DNA of 64,000 nucleotides from an uncultured Bacteroides sp. (lineage in GTDB: Bacteria > Bacteroidota > Bacteroidia > Bacteroidales > Bacteroidaceae): assembly GCF_959029255.1 (NCBI RefSeq), contig NZ_CAUFUE010000019.1, forward strand, positions 31,770 through 95,769, written 5' to 3'. The translations under genes were made by a program, and so were the position numbers. The notes under the pieces were generated by a model. That model did no database searches, had not been told where the DNA came from, and saw nothing but the letters and a program-made list of their open reading frames with translations. This document shows positions 7,744 through 17,285 of this stretch, in pieces; the first letter of the stretch is position 1, and every line of letters begins with the position of its first letter.

Positions 7744-10700
7744 TTAGAATGAAAAGTTAACTCCCAACAAATAGTTTCGTCCGTTAGGGTAGCTTCCCCA
7801 GTCAACTCCGGAAGTCATCGGATTGCCTAATGTGGATTCCGGGTCGAGTCCGTTGTAGCTTGTAATCATAAACGGGTTCTGCACGGAGAAGTACAATCTC
7901 AGGTCGTTTAAGAACATCTTGTCACAAGCGCTCTTGGGGAGGTTATATCCCAAGGTGATGCTTTTTACTTTCACGAAATCTCCCTTTTCAACGAAACGGC
8001 TATTGAAGCCTACGGTATTTTTCTTTACCTTCACGAAGCCCGGTACGTCGGTATTCTCATTGTCTTTTGTCCATCGGTTCAGTAAAGCCCGTTTCGGAGT
8101 GATGACATCCGTATTGATACCCGATACGGTATTTCCATAACCGGACTGGTCTGTCACGTTATAGATATCGAAACCGTGGAAGCCGACGATGAACAATGAC
8201 AAATCGAAGTCTTTGTAACGGAAGGTATTGCTCCATCCCCAGTTGAAACTTGGCTGGCCATTACCGATAATTCCTTGGTCGGCATCATTGTAGGCACCGT
8301 CCATATTGACATCTTTCAATTTCTCTTGTCCGGGTACTACGCCGTAGATGGAGGCGTAAGTTCCGGTAGTTTCCACGCCGCCTTTAATGACGGTTACCTT
8401 TTGGTTAACTTCATCGGTTTTCCATACTCCCAGGTTGGTATAACCCCAGAAAGTACCCAGTTTTTCTCCTTCAATCATTCTGAAGACTTTGTTCTCGAAT
8501 GAACCGGCCTGGATTTGGGTATGGTCTAATGTAGGAATGCTTTTGAATATCCCCTTGTTGTGCGATAAAGTAACGTCCGTGTGCCAACTGAAGTTTTTAT
8601 GGTTTACCGGGTCTGCACCGATTGTGATTTCAAAACCCCTGTTCTGGATTTCGCAAGCGTTCTTCAGAACCTCATCCCAACCGGTATGTACAGGTTGCTG
8701 AACTTCCATCAATACATCTTTGGATAGTTTGTTATACCAGTCAGCGGTGACGGTGAGGCGGCCATTGAAGAAACCGAGGTCTACTCCGACATTCACTTGG
8801 TCGTTGCGTTCCCACTTCAGATATTGTGCGGCAGGGCGGCCTACTACATAGGAAGTGCTCCCATCAGAGTTCACAGTAGGAACCATTTGTGAGAAAATGC
8901 GATAAGGTTCTACTGCCTGGTTTCCTACGGAACCGTAACCGACACGTAGCTTGAGCTGACTGATTGGTTCGACATCTTGCATGAATGCTTCTTGCTTGAC
9001 ATCCCATGCCAATGCGGCGGATGGGAAGTAGTCCCATTTTTCTTTCAGGCGTGAAGAACCGTCTGCACGGATAGAAGCGGTCAGCATGTATTTATTCATC
9101 AATACGTAGTTTACGCGGAATATTCCGGAGAGTAGGGTATTGATGACGCGGTTTGAACTGGCATTTTGGTTGTAAGAATCGGCCAGACTGTTGAAGCCGA
9201 GACGCTCGAAGTACATATTGTTGGCAATGCCTTTCATGCTGAAACTGTTACTGTATGATTGTTCCAATACGGCAGTTGCGTTGATACGGTGATTTTTGTT
9301 GAACTCTTTTGTATAGTTCAAGGTATTGGTGTTGAGCCAGCTCCAGTTGAAAGCACTGTTTGCCGTGGCTTGTGTCTGAGTGTTCTTGAAGTAATAATAG
9401 CTCTTACTGTTTTCAGCGCTGGTAGCCAAAGAATTGGTGAAAGAAACACCTAGTTGGGTGCGGAATGTCAAACCGTCGATAATGGCGAAATCCATGTAAC
9501 CTTGCAAGTTATTGGTCAGTTTGCGTGAATCTCCACTGATTTCGTTGATATATCCCATCGGGTTGTATGCCGGGTTACCGCCTACAGCATAGTTATTGTT
9601 GTAGTCACCGTTTTCCTTCGTAGGACTTACGGTGTTGGGGAAATTGATGGCAGATATGAGCAAACCTTCATATTGGTTCATGCGGGGACCGGAGGAGATA
9701 TTCATGTTACCGTAGATGTTCATACCTACTTTCCACCATTTTTTCAACTTAGTGTCAACCTTCAAACGCCAGTTGAAAGCATCGTTCTTAGAATTCTTGA
9801 TGGTACCTTCCGTGCTTTCGTAACGCAAAGATGCCAGGAAGTTTGTCTTTTCCCCACCACCTGAGATTGAAACTTCATAATTCTGTGATACACCCGGAGA
9901 ATTAAAGATATTGTCGATGTAGTTGTATCCTTCACTGCCATTGGCAAAAGCAGCAATTTGCTGGTCTGTGTAGTAAACCTTTGCAGGCTTTCCCTGGCTT
10001 TCATTGTATTCTCTGCCATAGTCATTTGCCAATCCGGCGAATTCGGCGGGAGAAAGTAAATCGGGTTTGTTGATAACCGTCTTCAGGGTAGCGAAGGCAT
10101 TAACGGATACCGTCAGCCTGTCTTTGTTAGGAGTTTTGGTAGTTACCAGAATTACGCCATTGGCGCCACGTGAACCGTAAACAGCTGTGGCGGATGCATC
10201 TTTCAACACTTCGATAGATTGGATATCGGCAGGATTTAATGCTTTCAGAGAGCCGCCGATAAAACCGTCTACCACCACCAACGGTTCACTGTCTGCCGTA
10301 ATGGAGTTGATACCACGGATGCGAATGGTTTGATCGCTGGAGGGGTCGCCGCCGCTTACGATGGATACACCTGCCATGCGTCCTTGCAGAGCTTCGGATA
10401 CGTTGCCGGAAGGCGTGTTTTTCAGGGCATCAGCAGCTTTAACGGATGTCACGGCGCCGGTCAGGTCACTTTTACGTTGCACGCCGTACCCCACTACTAC
10501 TACTTCTTGTAATAATTGGCTGTCTTCTGCTAATTTTACATTAATGACTGATTTACCGTTTACCGCGACTTTCTGTGTTTGATAACCGATGTACGAGAAT
10601 ACCAGGGTTGCGTTTGCCGGTACATTGGAAAGGCTGTAATTGCCGTCGATGTCTGTAATACATCCGTTACTGGTTCCTTCCACTTGGATAGAGGCACCGA

Positions 10701-10827
10701 TTACCGGACCGAGATTGTCACTTACAGTACCTGTTACTGTGATGTTCTGCGCATTTGCCTGGGTGGCAAATAATACAGAAAGCAACATAATACCTAATGC
10801 TTTTAAAAAAACAGTTTTCTGTTTCAT
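7744..10827 (-). CDS. SusC/RagA-like TonB-dependent transporter (pair 1)
   Basis: A 1027-residue outer-membrane barrel that imports glycan oligomers with energy from TonB. It has a signal peptide (to ANAQ), a carboxypeptidase-regulatory-like domain (about 27-110, VTGTVSDNLGPVIGASIQVEG), a plug domain with the SusC signature YGSRGANGVILVTTK (about 220), and a barrel ending GVNFSF with the terminal phenylalanine typical of BAM substrates. It is followed by SusD1. It has its own promoter and upstream operator motif (10903-10970), separated from the preceding operon by a terminator, so pair 1 is a separate transcription unit. Confidence 0.96.
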   Translation of the reverse strand: MKQKTVFLKALGIMLLSVLFATQANAQNITVTGTVSDNLGPVIGASIQVEGTSNGCITDIDGNYSLSNVPANATLVFSYIGYQTQKVAVNGKSVINVKLAEDSQLLQEVVVVGYGVQRKSDLTGAVTSVKAADALKNTPSGNVSEALQGRMAGVSIVSGGDPSSDQTIRIRGINSITADSEPLVVVDGFIGGSLKALNPADIQSIEVLKDASATAVYGSRGANGVILVTTKTPNKDRLTVSVNAFATLKTVINKPDLLSPAEFAGLANDYGREYNESQGKPAKVYYTDQQIAAFANGSEGYNYIDNIFNSPGVSQNYEVSISGGGEKTNFLASLRYESTEGTIKNSKNDAFNWRLKVDTKLKKWWKVGMNIYGNMNISSGPRMNQYEGLLISAINFPNTVSPTKENGDYNNNYAVGGNPAYNPMGYINEISGDSRKLTNNLQGYMDFAIIDGLTFRTQLGVSFTNSLATSAENSKSYYYFKNTQTQATANSAFNWSWLNTNTLNYTKEFNKNHRINATAVLEQSYSNSFSMKGIANNMYFERLGFNSLADSYNQNASSNRVINTLLSGIFRVNYVLMNKYMLTASIRADGSSRLKEKWDYFPSAALAWDVKQEAFMQDVEPISQLKLRVGYGSVGNQAVEPYRIFSQMVPTVNSDGSTSYVVGRPAAQYLKWERNDQVNVGVDLGFFNGRLTVTADWYNKLSKDVLMEVQQPVHTGWDEVLKNACEIQNRGFEITIGADPVNHKNFSWHTDVTLSHNKGIFKSIPTLDHTQIQAGSFENKVFRMIEGEKLGTFWGYTNLGVWKTDEVNQKVTVIKGGVETTGTYASIYGVVPGQEKLKDVNMDGAYNDADQGIIGNGQPSFNWGWSNTFRYKDFDLSLFIVGFHGFDIYNVTDQSGYGNTVSGINTDVITPKRALLNRWTKDNENTDVPGFVKVKKNTVGFNSRFVEKGDFVKVKSITLGYNLPKSACDKMFLNDLRLYFSVQNPFMITSYNGLDPESTLGNPMTSGVDWGSYPNGRNYLLGVNFSF

Positions 10828-10902
10828 AAGTATTAATTTAATTGGTTAATGAAAAGGGTTTTATTAATAGGCCATTACCTGAAACGGGGGGTAACGACTG
10901 TG

Positions 10903-10970
10903 CAAATGTATACGATGTATGTATCGGGAACCTTATATAATCGTTCGCAAAAAGTCCGAATACGTACATT
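10903..10970 (-). promoter_or_regulatory. SusC1 promoter with candidate hybrid-regulator operator
   Basis: Minus-strand TACATTTG (10903-10910) is a -7 box. Upstream, 10943-10970 carries GTTCGCAAA-N2-GT-N-CGAAT-N-CGTACATT, which matches the SusC2 promoter at 24 of 28 positions; in both, 31 to 32 bases separate the -7 box from the motif and the far end lies 60 bases from the box. This is where an activator would sit. The hybrid two-component protein of this locus is the obvious candidate. Confidence 0.65.
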
Positions 10971-10991
10971 TAAAGTTCCGGTTGTCCCAAC

Positions 10992-11028
10992 AAAAAAAGA
11001 GGAGAGGGGCCTCACGGTCACTCTCCTC
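10992..11028 (-). terminator. Rho-independent terminator after the SusC2-SusD2-DUF5017 operon
   Basis: Read on the minus strand, GAGGAGAG and CTCTCCTC form an 8-bp stem with a 14-nt loop (10999-11028), followed directly by seven T residues (10998-10992). It lies 77 bases after the DUF5017-like stop and just before the SusC1 operator, insulating the two SusC operons. Confidence 0.8.
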
Positions 11029-11105
11029 CACACATATCAAATTGATTAAGGTCTATTTGATTATCTGATGTATAAATTATCAAGGTTAGAAGTCTTGCGT
11101 CATTA

Positions 11106-12146
11106 TTATTCCGTTACGACTACTTTGTACTCGTGTACTACCGTCTTCTGCTGCTTGTAATTGCCGTTGGTAGCTACGAAAGTAGCGGTGTATGTGCCGG
11201 GTTTATCGTAAGTATAACTGTAACTTTCGACGTTCTCGGTGATATCTTTCAGACCTGTTCCGGCATCGGGGGTACAAGCGTTGACTACGAGCAGATTGGA
11301 TACCAACCAGCTATATTTCAAAGCTGCCTTTGCACCTGAACTGTGGATAAAGAAGTTGTTTATATCCTCTAAGTTCCAAATACCGGAAATGTTGGGAGCT
11401 GATTTGTTGGTCGTTCCGTAAGCCAGGTTCGTAACCTTGGCAGTGGTAGACAGCGCTTTCTGGTCGCTCAGTTTATGCTTGTACAACATATTCAGGGCTG
11501 TGAGGCCAAATGAACCTGCACCCAGGGAGGTTTCCGAGCCATCCGTCATTTTATTGACGATTTGCATATTCTTGAAGAAGAACTTTGGCTGTGTCTGAGA
11601 GTTGTCTACACCTTTATACATGGCGGCAATGACGATTCTTTTACCCAGATAAGGTTTCATGTCAAACTCAAAGCTCTTGGTAGAGGTAGGAGTGGGAAGT
11701 TGGTCGGCCGGTATAAGGTCTTTCCAACCTTCGTGCTTCTCTACCAATACGGAGTCTTCCTCGAATTTGTTTTTAAACAATCCGGGGAAATCGTTATCGG
11801 AGACATACAGATGAAAATCTATTGCGGATAATTTTCCGTACTGGCTTTGTAAATCAAGCTTCAGCGTGGAACTTTCTATATCGTTTTCATCCACTGTGAT
11901 GCGGTCTCTGTATTCATACTTCTTTCCGGCTTCACCGCTGAAGAAAGTAAGGAAATCGGGGTCACCGTTGAAATGGAACTCTACGGGAGTTCCTTTCTTT
12001 ACGGTAATAGTCTGGCCGTCGAAACTGACACCCTCATTGGTCGCAACGTTTACGCTGAGTTTGGCATCTTTGGTGAGTTCGTTCTCACAAGAAGCTAAAG
12101 CAAAGCTTGCGATGCCGACTGCTATTAATAATTTATTTAGTTTCAT
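11106..12146 (-). CDS. DUF5017-like surface lipoprotein with PKD-like C-terminus
   Basis: A 346-residue lipoprotein: MKLNKLLIAVGIASFALASC, lipid cysteine 20. The N-terminal half (TITVKKGTPVEFHFNGDPD, FFSGEAGKKYEYRDR) resembles DUF5017 domains found beside SusC/SusD pairs; the middle is a jelly-roll-like region and the end (YSYTYDKPGTYTATFVATN) reads like a PKD/immunoglobulin fold. By position, third in the SusC2-SusD2 operon 31 bases after SusD2, it is probably a surface glycan-binding protein. No catalytic motif is visible. The domain name is from memory of the family; binding specificity is inferred from the locus only. Confidence 0.75.
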   Translation of the reverse strand: MKLNKLLIAVGIASFALASCENELTKDAKLSVNVATNEGVSFDGQTITVKKGTPVEFHFNGDPDFLTFFSGEAGKKYEYRDRITVDENDIESSTLKLDLQSQYGKLSAIDFHLYVSDNDFPGLFKNKFEEDSVLVEKHEGWKDLIPADQLPTPTSTKSFEFDMKPYLGKRIVIAAMYKGVDNSQTQPKFFFKNMQIVNKMTDGSETSLGAGSFGLTALNMLYKHKLSDQKALSTTAKVTNLAYGTTNKSAPNISGIWNLEDINNFFIHSSGAKAALKYSWLVSNLLVVNACTPDAGTGLKDITENVESYSYTYDKPGTYTATFVATNGNYKQQKTVVHEYKVVVTE

Positions 12147-12177
12147 ATCTTCTGTTTTTTATAATTTAGAAATAGGT

Positions 12178-13926
12178 TTACCAGCCCGGGTTGTTCTTAG
12201 TGATAGCCTTGTTTACAGCCAATTCACTATCGGGTATCGGGAAATAATTATATGCATCGGTTATCTGGAAGTAGGTATAAACGCTGTATTTATCTCCTCC
12301 CGTCCAGTTCTCTGCCCGTTGGGCACGCGGAGCCAGTTCATTCATGCTTTTTACATATTCTCCCCAGCGAATCAGGTCGAAACGGCGGGTATACTCAAAG
12401 CAAAGCTCCATGGCACGTTCGTCTTTTACAGCCTGGCGGAACTCGTCAACACTCAGTGTCTCGGGTAGCGGGTCGATGTGTGCACGCTTTCGTACAGTCT
12501 GGATACACTTGTAGGCCAGTGGCGTAGGACCGTTGTTTACTTCGTTTTCAGCTTCGGCAACCATCAGCAGTACATCAGCGTAACGCAGCACGGGGAAGTT
12601 GATAGAAGTATAGTTCTTGTTCTTCTTTTTGTCCTGAGACTCATACTCTCTGCGATATTTACCGCAGGCACGTGAATAGTTGTTCTTGGATTCTTCATTG
12701 GTCTTTTCATAGTCTCCGGTTTTTGCCTTAGGATTACCTTCACCGTAGCTATAAGATTTGTCCCAATATTGTTTCTTTACTTCTTCCATCTTGCCGATTT
12801 CGAATTCACGTGCGGTTACTCCCGTCTTTCCGGCAGCGATGTAAGTGAACGGTGCGATGCTCCAGTTCATGCGGTCTATATCGTTGTTCTTCTCGTACAA
12901 TTCGAAGAGTTTCGGGGTAGACCAGTAGAAAGCATATCCGTATCCCGGATCTTTTGCTCCTGTCAGTGATAGGTCGTTAGAGAAGTCTGGACATTTAATG
13001 CCGATAATGTTTCCGATACGTCCTTCCGATCTTACCTCGTCGGTGTATGTTCCTGCAAATTCAATTTCCCAGATGCTCTCGTTCTTACCGGTAGAGTTGT
13101 ATTGGTCGGAGCAAATATCGATGAAGAAATCCCAGTAATTGTCCGTCAGGTCGTGTCCCTGAGTCATCACTTTTTGAGCGAAGTTGCTGGCTTGCTTGAA
13201 GTATTCTTTGATGGCAGTGGCATCACCGTTCGTTTTGTCACGGAAGTGTTCGCCTGCTCTGAACAGATATACACGGGCAAGGATACCCCATGCGGCGGAC
13301 TTGGAAATGCGTCCCGGCTTGTAGCCCAGGTCTGCTGCCGATGCCAGGTTGTCCGAACATTCATCCATTTCCTTAACGATGAAGTCGTAGATTACTTGCT
13401 TGTCGGTGCGGGGAATGTCCAAACCGGTCACGCTACTTGTGGAAGTAGTCTTGAATGGAACGTCTCCCCAACCTTGTACCAGTGTGAAGTAATAGAATGC
13501 GCGCAAGAAACGTGCTTCCGATTTGTACTGTTCGCGCAATGCATTACTGATTTCCGGAGTCTTGTCTACGTTTTCCAGAAATGTGTTGGCGCGGTCGATA
13601 CCTGAATAAAGATTTATCCAGAGGTTACTGAAATAAGGTGAGCTGGAGTTGGCATTGTTACATGCTATTGCACCGGCGGTATCGGGATTACGGCCGCCAC
13701 CATAGTGTGACAGGTCATCTCCGGCTACCAGTTTCATGTAATCGTTTCCGTAGAAACTTTGTGCAGCCAGAGGCGCATATACGGAAGTCAGGAATGAAGC
13801 CGCTTCCGATGCGTTGTTGAAGTAAACTTCGGGGGTCAGTTTGGTAGGCTCCTTGTCCAGAAAGTCGCAGGACGCCACTGTCAGCCCGACACAGAAGAAT
13901 AATATTATTGTTTTTAAAGTTTTCAT
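12178..13926 (-). CDS. SusD/RagB-like glycan-binding lipoprotein (pair 2)
   Basis: A 582-residue lipoprotein with signal MKTLKTIILFFCVGLTVASC and the typical DFLDKEPT start after the lipid cysteine. The SusD helices show as SEARFLRAFYYFTLVQGWGDVPF and, near the end, RYADVLLMVAEAENEVN and ELCFEYTRRFDLIRWGEY; it ends NYFPIPDSELAVN. It follows SusC2 by 23 bases and precedes the DUF5017-like lipoprotein, so the three are one operon. It is longer than SusD1 and not closely similar, meaning the two pairs probably bind different chain lengths or sulfation patterns rather than being a recent duplication; that is inference. Confidence 0.95.
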   Translation of the reverse strand: MKTLKTIILFFCVGLTVASCDFLDKEPTKLTPEVYFNNASEAASFLTSVYAPLAAQSFYGNDYMKLVAGDDLSHYGGGRNPDTAGAIACNNANSSSPYFSNLWINLYSGIDRANTFLENVDKTPEISNALREQYKSEARFLRAFYYFTLVQGWGDVPFKTTSTSSVTGLDIPRTDKQVIYDFIVKEMDECSDNLASAADLGYKPGRISKSAAWGILARVYLFRAGEHFRDKTNGDATAIKEYFKQASNFAQKVMTQGHDLTDNYWDFFIDICSDQYNSTGKNESIWEIEFAGTYTDEVRSEGRIGNIIGIKCPDFSNDLSLTGAKDPGYGYAFYWSTPKLFELYEKNNDIDRMNWSIAPFTYIAAGKTGVTAREFEIGKMEEVKKQYWDKSYSYGEGNPKAKTGDYEKTNEESKNNYSRACGKYRREYESQDKKKNKNYTSINFPVLRYADVLLMVAEAENEVNNGPTPLAYKCIQTVRKRAHIDPLPETLSVDEFRQAVKDERAMELCFEYTRRFDLIRWGEYVKSMNELAPRAQRAENWTGGDKYSVYTYFQITDAYNYFPIPDSELAVNKAITKNNPGW

Positions 13927-13949
13927 ATATTCAGTGTTTTTTTATGAGA

Positions 13950-16900
13950 TTAGAAACCTAAATTGATACCGAAGCTGATAGAGAATGCTCTCGGGTAAGA
14001 TGAGAAGTCGAGACCCGGGGTCAAGGCTCCGTCACGGATGGATACTTCGGGGTCATAACCGGAGTAGTTGGTGAGAGTCCACAGGTTCTGTGCAGCCAGA
14101 TAGACACGTGCGTTGTCTATCTTATATCTGTTCAGGAAAGTCTTCGGGATGGTATATCCCAGCGTCACTGTCTTCAAGCGCAAGAACGAACCGTCTTCTA
14201 CCACGCGTGAAGAAATCACGAGGTTGGAGCTGGAGTTGGTTGCTGCCGGAATGTCACTGGTTGGGTTTTCCGGTGTCCAGCGGTTGGCATAGCTGGCATA
14301 CTGGTTCAAATCTTTTTTCTTCTGGAAACCACTGTCAAAGAACAGACGGTTGGCGTTCAGGATATCGTTACCGTATGACCACTGGAAGAAGACGCTCAGG
14401 TCGAAGCCTTTGTACTCGAAGTTGTTGGTGAAACCACCGGTGTGGATAGGCAGGCCACGGCCAATCATGGTACGGTCTTTCGTATCGATGACACCGTCGC
14501 CATTGAGGTCGGCATATTTGGGCATACCCGGCTGGGTATTTGACTCACTTGCATAGTGAGGTATATTTCCTTTTAATGTGTAGGTGCTGCCTGACTTGTC
14601 GAAGTCTTCGTACTTATAAGTACCTTCGTATACATAACCGTAAATCATACCCATAGGGCTACCTACTTTGGCAATGTAATTCGGTTGGCTGTTGAAGTTC
14701 TGGTCGAACTTGGCTGTGCTCAGGATACGGACTTGGTTCTCGGCAAGTTCCAAAACTTTGTTCTTGTTGAAAGAAATATTGAAGTTGGTAGTCCACTTAA
14801 AATTCTTTTTCTGGATGTTGACTGTGTTCAAGGTCAACTCGATACCTTCATTGCGTACTTTACCTACATTCTTCATGGCGCTGGCATATCCAGATGAGTA
14901 TGGAAGCTGTGCATCCAACAGCAAGTCGCGGGTCGTTTTGCGGTAAAGGTCTACCGTGAAACCGATGCGTTCGTCGAAGAAGCCTAAGTCAAGACCTAAG
15001 TTCCATTGTTCGGTAGTTTCCCATTTCAAGTCTTCGTTGGGCAATGAGATAGGAGCTACACCGACACTGCCGTTATTGTTGTCGAACGGATATACCGTAT
15101 TAGGGATATTGGAAGTGGTGACATGAGACTTCAACATATCCAGCAGCGCATAGCGGTCATATTCACCGATACGGTTGTTACCGGTCAAACCCCAGCTTAA
15201 ACGCAACTTACCGGTTGAGAACCATTTCTTGTATTGTTCCATGAATTCTTCTTCCGAGAAACTCCATGCCAGTGAGCCTGAAGGGAAGTAACCGTAACGG
15301 TTCTGCTTGCTGAACTTGGAAGAACCATCGGCACGGAACGATGCGGTAGCATAATATTTGGATTTATAGTTGTAGTTGATACGTGCCAGATAGGAGAGCA
15401 TAGACCAGGATGATTTTAAAGATGTGCTCTTGTCGAAAGTTCCCTGGCTCATACCTGCCATTCCCAACGATTCGTTCGGAATCTGCTTCGTACGGAATGA
15501 ATAGTATTCATAATCCGAGTTTTGCAGGGTCATACCCAGCATGGTATTGATGAAGTGTTTCTTCTTGAAGTTAGTCTGATAGGTCAGGATGTTTTCATTC
15601 AACCAGGTCAGGCGTTGCTGGCGCATGATTTCGGCATTAACCTTGTCGGTTGACGTAGGACCACCGTAGCGTGTCTTGGAGCCGTTGAACGTATCGCTCT
15701 GACGGTTGTCGTAAGTATAACCGCCGGATACTTTCAGTTTCAGTCCTTTGATGAACTCGTATTCTACGTATCCGTTGATTTGCAGATTGTTGGTGTAGTA
15801 CTTGCGATATGCGTTCTTCAAGTCCAGGATAGGATTGAAACGATAGTCGTTCGTTGCATCCAAGTCGTCATCCATCACGTTATTGAGGAGGTCATCCAGT
15901 GAACGATCAGGATAATTGACCGGACGATAACCCCATACACTATAGAAAAGGTTGTTCATACCGGAGTAAGAACTTTCCGAAGGAGAACTACCGGTCTTGA
16001 TGGAGCGGGCATAGTTGGTATTCAGGTTCATAGTCAGCTTGCCGCGTTTCACCGTTGTGTTCATACGTGCCTGCATACGCTTGTAGTTGGACTCTAACAA
16101 GATACCGTCCTGGTCGAAGTAGGAAAGGGAAGCATTGTAGCGTACACCTTCCGAACCACCTGCCAAACGTACGTTGTGGCTCTGCTGCCATGCTGCACGG
16201 AAGATTTCATCCTGATAGTTGTTTTGCGCAATGTTGCGATAGTCATCCAAAGTCCATTGATGTCCGTCGTGGAGCTTGAAATAGTTGTCGGCGGTTTTGG
16301 TAGGGTCTATTTCACTTTGTAGTTTCACAAAGTCATAAGCGTCCATCATGTCGAGTTTCTTGCTTACGGTCGATACGCCGAAACTACCGTCATAGTTAAT
16401 CTGTGCTCTACCTATTTTACCTTGTTTGGTAGTGATGATGACAACACCGTTTGCACCACGGGCACCATAGATTGCAGTTGCCGAAGCATCTTTCAAGATG
16501 TCGGTAGACTCAATGTCGTTAGGGTTGATGGAGCTTGCCACGGCGGGGTCTTCCACAGGGAAACCGTCGATGATGTAGAGCGGGGAGTTGTCTTGCGTCA
16601 AAGAGTTGTTACCACGAATCACGATGTTCATGGTGCTACCCGGCGCACCTTCACCGGAGCTTACGTTTACACCGGCTATACGACCTCCCAAAGTCTGGTC
16701 GAAAGAAGAGGCGGGCGTTTTCAACAGGTCACCCATGTTGACCTTTGAAACGGAACCGGTCAGGTCTTTCTTGCGAACTTCCTGGTAACCTACTACTACC
16801 ACTTCTTCCAATGCCTGGGCATCTTCCACCAAAGTGATGTTGAAAGTCTTTTGGTTACCTACTTTGATTTCTTGTGTTTTGTATCCGATGAACGAAAACT

Positions 16901-17117
16901 GAAGTATATCAGTCGGCTTTACGTTACCCAACGTAAACTTACCATCCAAGTCGGTGGTAGTTCCATTGGTGGTTCCTTTCACTACAACGCTCACTCCGGG
17001 AACTTCTCCCATGGCGTCGATAACTTTACCTGTAATCTGACCACCTGCTTGCGCATGTACGTTAAGCGTACAGCTCAGGAATATTGCCAGAAACATTAGG
17101 ATTGTTTTTTGTTTCAT
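13950..17117 (-). CDS. SusC/RagA-like TonB-dependent transporter (pair 2)
   Basis: A 1055-residue outer-membrane transporter: signal peptide ending NVHAQ, carboxypeptidase-regulatory-like domain (ITGKVIDAMGEVPGVSVVVKG), a plug containing the SusC hallmark YGARGANGVVIITTK, and a barrel ending SFGINLGF. It should carry glycosaminoglycan oligosaccharides across the outer membrane together with SusD2. It is the first gene of the SusC2-SusD2-DUF5017 operon. The upstream region has two -7 boxes and a long palindrome that matches the SusC1 upstream motif, so both pairs are probably switched on together. Confidence 0.96.
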   Translation of the reverse strand: MKQKTILMFLAIFLSCTLNVHAQAGGQITGKVIDAMGEVPGVSVVVKGTTNGTTTDLDGKFTLGNVKPTDILQFSFIGYKTQEIKVGNQKTFNITLVEDAQALEEVVVVGYQEVRKKDLTGSVSKVNMGDLLKTPASSFDQTLGGRIAGVNVSSGEGAPGSTMNIVIRGNNSLTQDNSPLYIIDGFPVEDPAVASSINPNDIESTDILKDASATAIYGARGANGVVIITTKQGKIGRAQINYDGSFGVSTVSKKLDMMDAYDFVKLQSEIDPTKTADNYFKLHDGHQWTLDDYRNIAQNNYQDEIFRAAWQQSHNVRLAGGSEGVRYNASLSYFDQDGILLESNYKRMQARMNTTVKRGKLTMNLNTNYARSIKTGSSPSESSYSGMNNLFYSVWGYRPVNYPDRSLDDLLNNVMDDDLDATNDYRFNPILDLKNAYRKYYTNNLQINGYVEYEFIKGLKLKVSGGYTYDNRQSDTFNGSKTRYGGPTSTDKVNAEIMRQQRLTWLNENILTYQTNFKKKHFINTMLGMTLQNSDYEYYSFRTKQIPNESLGMAGMSQGTFDKSTSLKSSWSMLSYLARINYNYKSKYYATASFRADGSSKFSKQNRYGYFPSGSLAWSFSEEEFMEQYKKWFSTGKLRLSWGLTGNNRIGEYDRYALLDMLKSHVTTSNIPNTVYPFDNNNGSVGVAPISLPNEDLKWETTEQWNLGLDLGFFDERIGFTVDLYRKTTRDLLLDAQLPYSSGYASAMKNVGKVRNEGIELTLNTVNIQKKNFKWTTNFNISFNKNKVLELAENQVRILSTAKFDQNFNSQPNYIAKVGSPMGMIYGYVYEGTYKYEDFDKSGSTYTLKGNIPHYASESNTQPGMPKYADLNGDGVIDTKDRTMIGRGLPIHTGGFTNNFEYKGFDLSVFFQWSYGNDILNANRLFFDSGFQKKKDLNQYASYANRWTPENPTSDIPAATNSSSNLVISSRVVEDGSFLRLKTVTLGYTIPKTFLNRYKIDNARVYLAAQNLWTLTNYSGYDPEVSIRDGALTPGLDFSSYPRAFSISFGINLGF

Positions 17118-17181
17118 AAATATTAATTTAACGGGTTATTAATGAAGGTTGTTTCATACTCAAAACAATTAAATAACGCCG

Positions 17182-17260
17182 CAAATATATAGGTTTAGGA
17201 TAGTACAAATATAGGTTAATTGTTCGCAAATGGTACGAATTCGTACATTATTTGCGAACA
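17182..17260 (-). promoter_or_regulatory. SusC2 promoter with palindromic candidate operator
   Basis: Minus-strand TATATTTG at 17182-17189 is a -7 box; a second one is at 17206-17213. Thirty-one bases beyond the first lies a 40-bp double palindrome: arms TGTTCGCAAAT (17221-17231) and ATTTGCGAACA (17250-17260) around GTACGAATTCGTAC (17233-17246), the two centres being offset by one base. The 28 bases 17222-17249 match the SusC1 upstream motif at 24 positions. The first -7 box is preferred because its spacing equals that at SusC1. Confidence 0.65.
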
Positions 17261-17285
17261 ATCTGACACCTATAAATTCTTTATT

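Noticed and set aside
17206..17213. Second TAnnTTTG box as the SusC2 promoter
   Set aside because: It would put the operator motif only seven bases away, whereas the box at 17182-17189 has the same spacing as the SusC1 promoter; kept only as an alternative.
17221..17260. The SusC2 upstream palindrome as terminator of the sulfatase gene
   Set aside because: It lies 26 bases after the sulfatase stop and could fold, but there is no T-tract on the minus strand, and the match with the SusC1 upstream region argues for an operator.
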